This document shows, one piece after another, positions 6,283-8,066 of a stretch of DNA of 8,066 bases. This DNA is from Micrococcaceae bacterium UBA6021 (GTDB lineage Bacteria > Actinomycetota > Actinomycetes > Actinomycetales > Micrococcaceae), in NCBI GenBank assembly GCA_002427975.1, contig DIZT01000334.1, positions 435 to 8,500 of the forward strand, given 5' to 3'. The first letter of the stretch is position 1. The number at the start of each line of letters is the position of its first letter. A program made the translations under genes and the position numbers. The notes beneath the pieces were generated by a model. It searched no databases, had not been told where the DNA came from, and worked only from the letters and a program-made list of their open reading frames with translations.

Positions 6283-7686
6283 ATGAAGTCGCACGTCGCG
6301 GACCCTGTGCAGCAGACTGTTTCCGTGAGCAACCAATCCCGGACCCGACTGGCGGTGGCCGGTCTCAGCCTGGGCACAGCGCTGAACCCCCTGAACTCTT
6401 CCATGATCGCCGTGGCCCTGGTGGTGCTGCGCGCGGATTTCGGGCTCGACGTCGCCGCCGTCACTTGGGTGATTACCTCCTTTTATCTCAGCTCCGCCGC
6501 GGGCCAGCCGCTGATGGGGCGGCTGGCGGACAGGTTCGGACCGCGCCGCATGTTCATGCTGGGCATGGGACTCGTGGCCGTGACCTGTTCGCTCGCGCCC
6601 TTCTCGCCGAACTTCGCCCTGCTCTGCGTGGCCCGTGCCGTGATGGCTCTGGGCACCGCGACGGCGTACCCGAGCGCGGTGGTGATGATCGGCGCCATTG
6701 CCCATCGGGCCAACCAGGAGTCCGCGAGGCCGCTCGGCAATGTCCAGATGGCCAACACATCGGCGGCGGCCGTGGGGCCGGTGGTCGGCGGGCTGCTGGT
6801 GGGTTTTGTAGGCTGGCAGGCGCTGTTCCTGATCAACGTCCCGCTGGCGCTCGCGGCGCTGCTGATTGTGCGGCGGGCGGCCCCTGCGGATAAGGCGCGC
6901 GAACGTGGCCCCCTGGCCGGGCTGCTGCACGACTCGGACATCCCCGGCATCCTGGGCTTTGTCGGTTCGCTGCTGCTGGCGATGATGGCCCTGCTGGACG
7001 TGGCGCCGGGGTACCGCTGGTGGCTGCTGGGCGCAGGAACGCTCATCGCGGCCCTGTTTGTCTGGCGGGAGCTCCGCTTCAGCCCGCCGTTCCTGGACCT
7101 GCGGCTCCTGGGCCGGAACCGGCCGCTGATGCTGGTGTACCTGGGCTTCGCCGTGTTCAGCAGCGTCTACTACTTCGTATTCTTCGGCCTGCCCCAGCTG
7201 TTGCAGGAAGCAGGTGGCTATGACCCCGGTCTGGTGGGCCTGCTGATGCTGCCACTGGCCACCATGTCCGTCCTGGCCACACCGTGGGCCGTCCGTGCCA
7301 TGGGTCGGTGGGGCGTCCGGCGGGTGCTGATTGCCGGCGTCGTACTTCTCGCAACGGCAGCCGCACTCATGTGGCTGCTGACCAACTCCCTGGCCATTGG
7401 GCTGGTGCTGGCGCTCACCGCCCTGATGGGCGTTCCGTACGGGGTGGTGAGCATTGCGTCGAACCAGGGCATGTTCGTGTCCACCACACCCCAGGAGCGC
7501 GGGGTTGCGGCCGGAATGTTCCAGACCTGCCGTTATCTGGGTGCCATCACCGCGACGGTGCTGATCGGGGTATTTGCGGGCGGCGGCGTGGACCAGTCCA
7601 GTTGGGGCCTGATGGTCGTGGCCATGCTGGTGCTCAGCGCAGTGGTGTTCGCAGTGAGCCTGCTATGGCGGGAGCAGGAAGCGTAA
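6283..7686 (+). CDS. MFS transporter, DHA2 (EmrB/QacA-like) family
   Basis: This complete protein has 467 residues (ATG start, TAA stop), the usual size of 14-helix drug:H+ antiporters. Motif A is GRLADRFGPRR (79-89) in the loop between helices 2 and 3. Motif C is in helix 5, with AVGPVVGGLLVGFVGW (163-178); this antiporter signature points to export. Helix 1 begins near residue 22 and carries TALNPLNSSMIAVAL, resembling the TxLDxTIVNVAL region of DHA2 proteins but with Asn and Ser where an acidic residue often lies. Substrate cannot be read from sequence. The chosen ATG has GGGAGG at 6266-6271, a long 11-base spacing; a GTG at 6325 is an alternative that would shorten the cytosolic N-terminus to just before helix 1. 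The gene diverges from mntH across 91 bases and shares its half-site array, so the two may be co-regulated. Downstream, a long palindrome separates it from the convergent phosphoesterase gene. Confidence 0.92.
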   Translation: MKSHVADPVQQTVSVSNQSRTRLAVAGLSLGTALNPLNSSMIAVALVVLRADFGLDVAAVTWVITSFYLSSAAGQPLMGRLADRFGPRRMFMLGMGLVAVTCSLAPFSPNFALLCVARAVMALGTATAYPSAVVMIGAIAHRANQESARPLGNVQMANTSAAAVGPVVGGLLVGFVGWQALFLINVPLALAALLIVRRAAPADKARERGPLAGLLHDSDIPGILGFVGSLLLAMMALLDVAPGYRWWLLGAGTLIAALFVWRELRFSPPFLDLRLLGRNRPLMLVYLGFAVFSSVYYFVFFGLPQLLQEAGGYDPGLVGLLMLPLATMSVLATPWAVRAMGRWGVRRVLIAGVVLLATAAALMWLLTNSLAIGLVLALTALMGVPYGVVSIASNQGMFVSTTPQERGVAAGMFQTCRYLGAITATVLIGVFAGGGVDQSSWGLMVVAMLVLSAVVFAVSLLWREQEA

Positions 7687-7697
7687 GGGGTTCCCAT

Positions 7698-7760
7698 GGT
7701 TGCCCTATCACTCTTGGTCCCTAAAACCGGGGTTTGGGGACCAGAAGTGATAGGGCAACC
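7698..7760. terminator. 63-base near-perfect palindrome, bidirectional terminator or repeat
   Basis: GGTTGCCCTATCACT (7698-7712) is perfectly complementary to AGTGATAGGGCAACC (7746-7760). After a C-A mismatch and a T-G wobble, TGGTCCC (7715-7721) pairs with GGGACCA (7737-7743). A wobble and three A-T pairs then lead to a 7-base loop (7726-7732), giving about 27 stacked pairs. It fills most of the 79-base gap between the MFS stop (7686) and the phosphoesterase stop (7766), so it can end transcription from both sides. The length and perfection exceed a typical terminator, suggesting it may be one copy of a dispersed palindromic repeat. Confidence 0.8.
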
Positions 7761-7765
7761 CGTGG

Positions 7766-8066
7766 TTAGAGCTGCCGCGGATCCAGCGGCTGCGGAACGA
7801 TTGGCTGGTCGTTGGCCGTCAGGTCGATGCCCAGGTCCTTGGCGAAGACCAGCCGGGTGTCCTTGTAGATTCCGGGATGGTTCTCATCCAGCTCAAAGAC
7901 GCGGGCGCCGCGCACGCGGTTCCGTTCAGCGCCGGAGAGCCCGTAGGCGCCGAAGCCTGTGCCCGGTCCGTAGCCCAGTTCCACGCCGTAGTAGTTGCCC
8001 ACGTAGGTGTTGACGTGGTCGTGGCCCACAAAGTAGCCGCGCACATCCCCGCGTTCCAGGAAGGCG
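7766..8066 (-). CDS. Metallophosphoesterase, C-terminal fragment
   Basis: About 99 C-terminal residues of a minus-strand gene whose 5' part is beyond the right edge; the stop TAA is at 7768-7766. The frame is open through 8066, so the internal GTG at 8044 is not the start. The visible region reads AFLERGDVRGYFVGHDHVNTY near its beginning: GHDH with the hydrophobic strand before it is the last metal-binding motif (G-H-x-H) of calcineurin-like phosphoesterases, where the two His coordinate the dinuclear metal centre. It is followed by LGYGPGTGFGAYG and GARVFELDE, which I associate with the purple-acid-phosphatase-like/SIA1 (Dcr2-like) subgroup of actinobacterial metallophosphoesterases. A lipid or cell-wall phosphate substrate cannot be judged from this part, nor can a signal peptide. 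The gene is convergent with the MFS exporter, with a palindrome ending five bases past its stop. Confidence 0.85.
   Translation of the reverse strand, partial: AFLERGDVRGYFVGHDHVNTYVGNYYGVELGYGPGTGFGAYGLSGAERNRVRGARVFELDENHPGIYKDTRLVFAKDLGIDLTANDQPIVPQPLDPRQL

Noticed and set aside
5608..6930. A 440-codon minus-strand frame spanning mntH and the MFS gene
   Set aside because: It overlaps both conserved transporter genes, crosses their shared promoter gap and gives a Pro/Arg/Gly-rich product with no recognisable fold.

Overview
The window is high-GC DNA with tightly packed genes, GTG and TTG starts, and strong GGAGG-type ribosome binding sites. The proteins look most like those of soil Actinobacteria of the Micrococcaceae (Arthrobacter, Pseudarthrobacter or a relative). 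That placement is a judgement from protein character and composition, not from a search. The first 13 bases match the 3' part of the Tn5 (Nextera) mosaic end exactly, so the left edge is probably a contig end carrying leftover library adapter.

Layout, left to right. The 5' end of a large TM0106-type RecB-like nuclease gene lies on the minus strand and is cut by the left edge. Behind it in transcription order, also on the minus strand, is a TerC-family membrane protein gene. Divergent from terC is a 767-residue molybdopterin oxidoreductase of the FdhF/YdeP type (+). It converges on a small DUF6457 gene (-). Divergent from that is a small COG2388/NATD1-like acetyltransferase (+), which converges on an NRAMP divalent-metal transporter (mntH type, -). 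Divergent from mntH is a 14-helix DHA2-type MFS exporter (+). It converges on the 3' end of a metallophosphoesterase gene (-) that runs off the right edge. A 63-base palindrome fills most of the gap between those last two genes.

Two themes connect the genes. The first is metal handling: TerC proteins are implicated in Mn2+ export and NRAMP proteins import Mn2+/Fe2+, and the mntH/MFS divergent promoter region holds three TTT(A/C)GG half-sites that look like a metalloregulator operator. The second is molybdenum cofactor use: the FdhF/YdeP enzyme needs a bis-MGD cofactor, and its neighbour DUF6457 is a domain often found with or fused to MobA-like proteins.

I see no phage, IS, CRISPR, tRNA or rRNA, and no obvious new multi-gene system. 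The window reads as ordinary chromosome. Its interesting parts are regulatory sites, a large palindrome and an unusual cysteine pattern. No gene-free stretch exceeds 300 bases. The largest gaps are 1580-1714 (135 bases, no convincing promoter), 4440-4560, 6192-6282 and 4019-4109.
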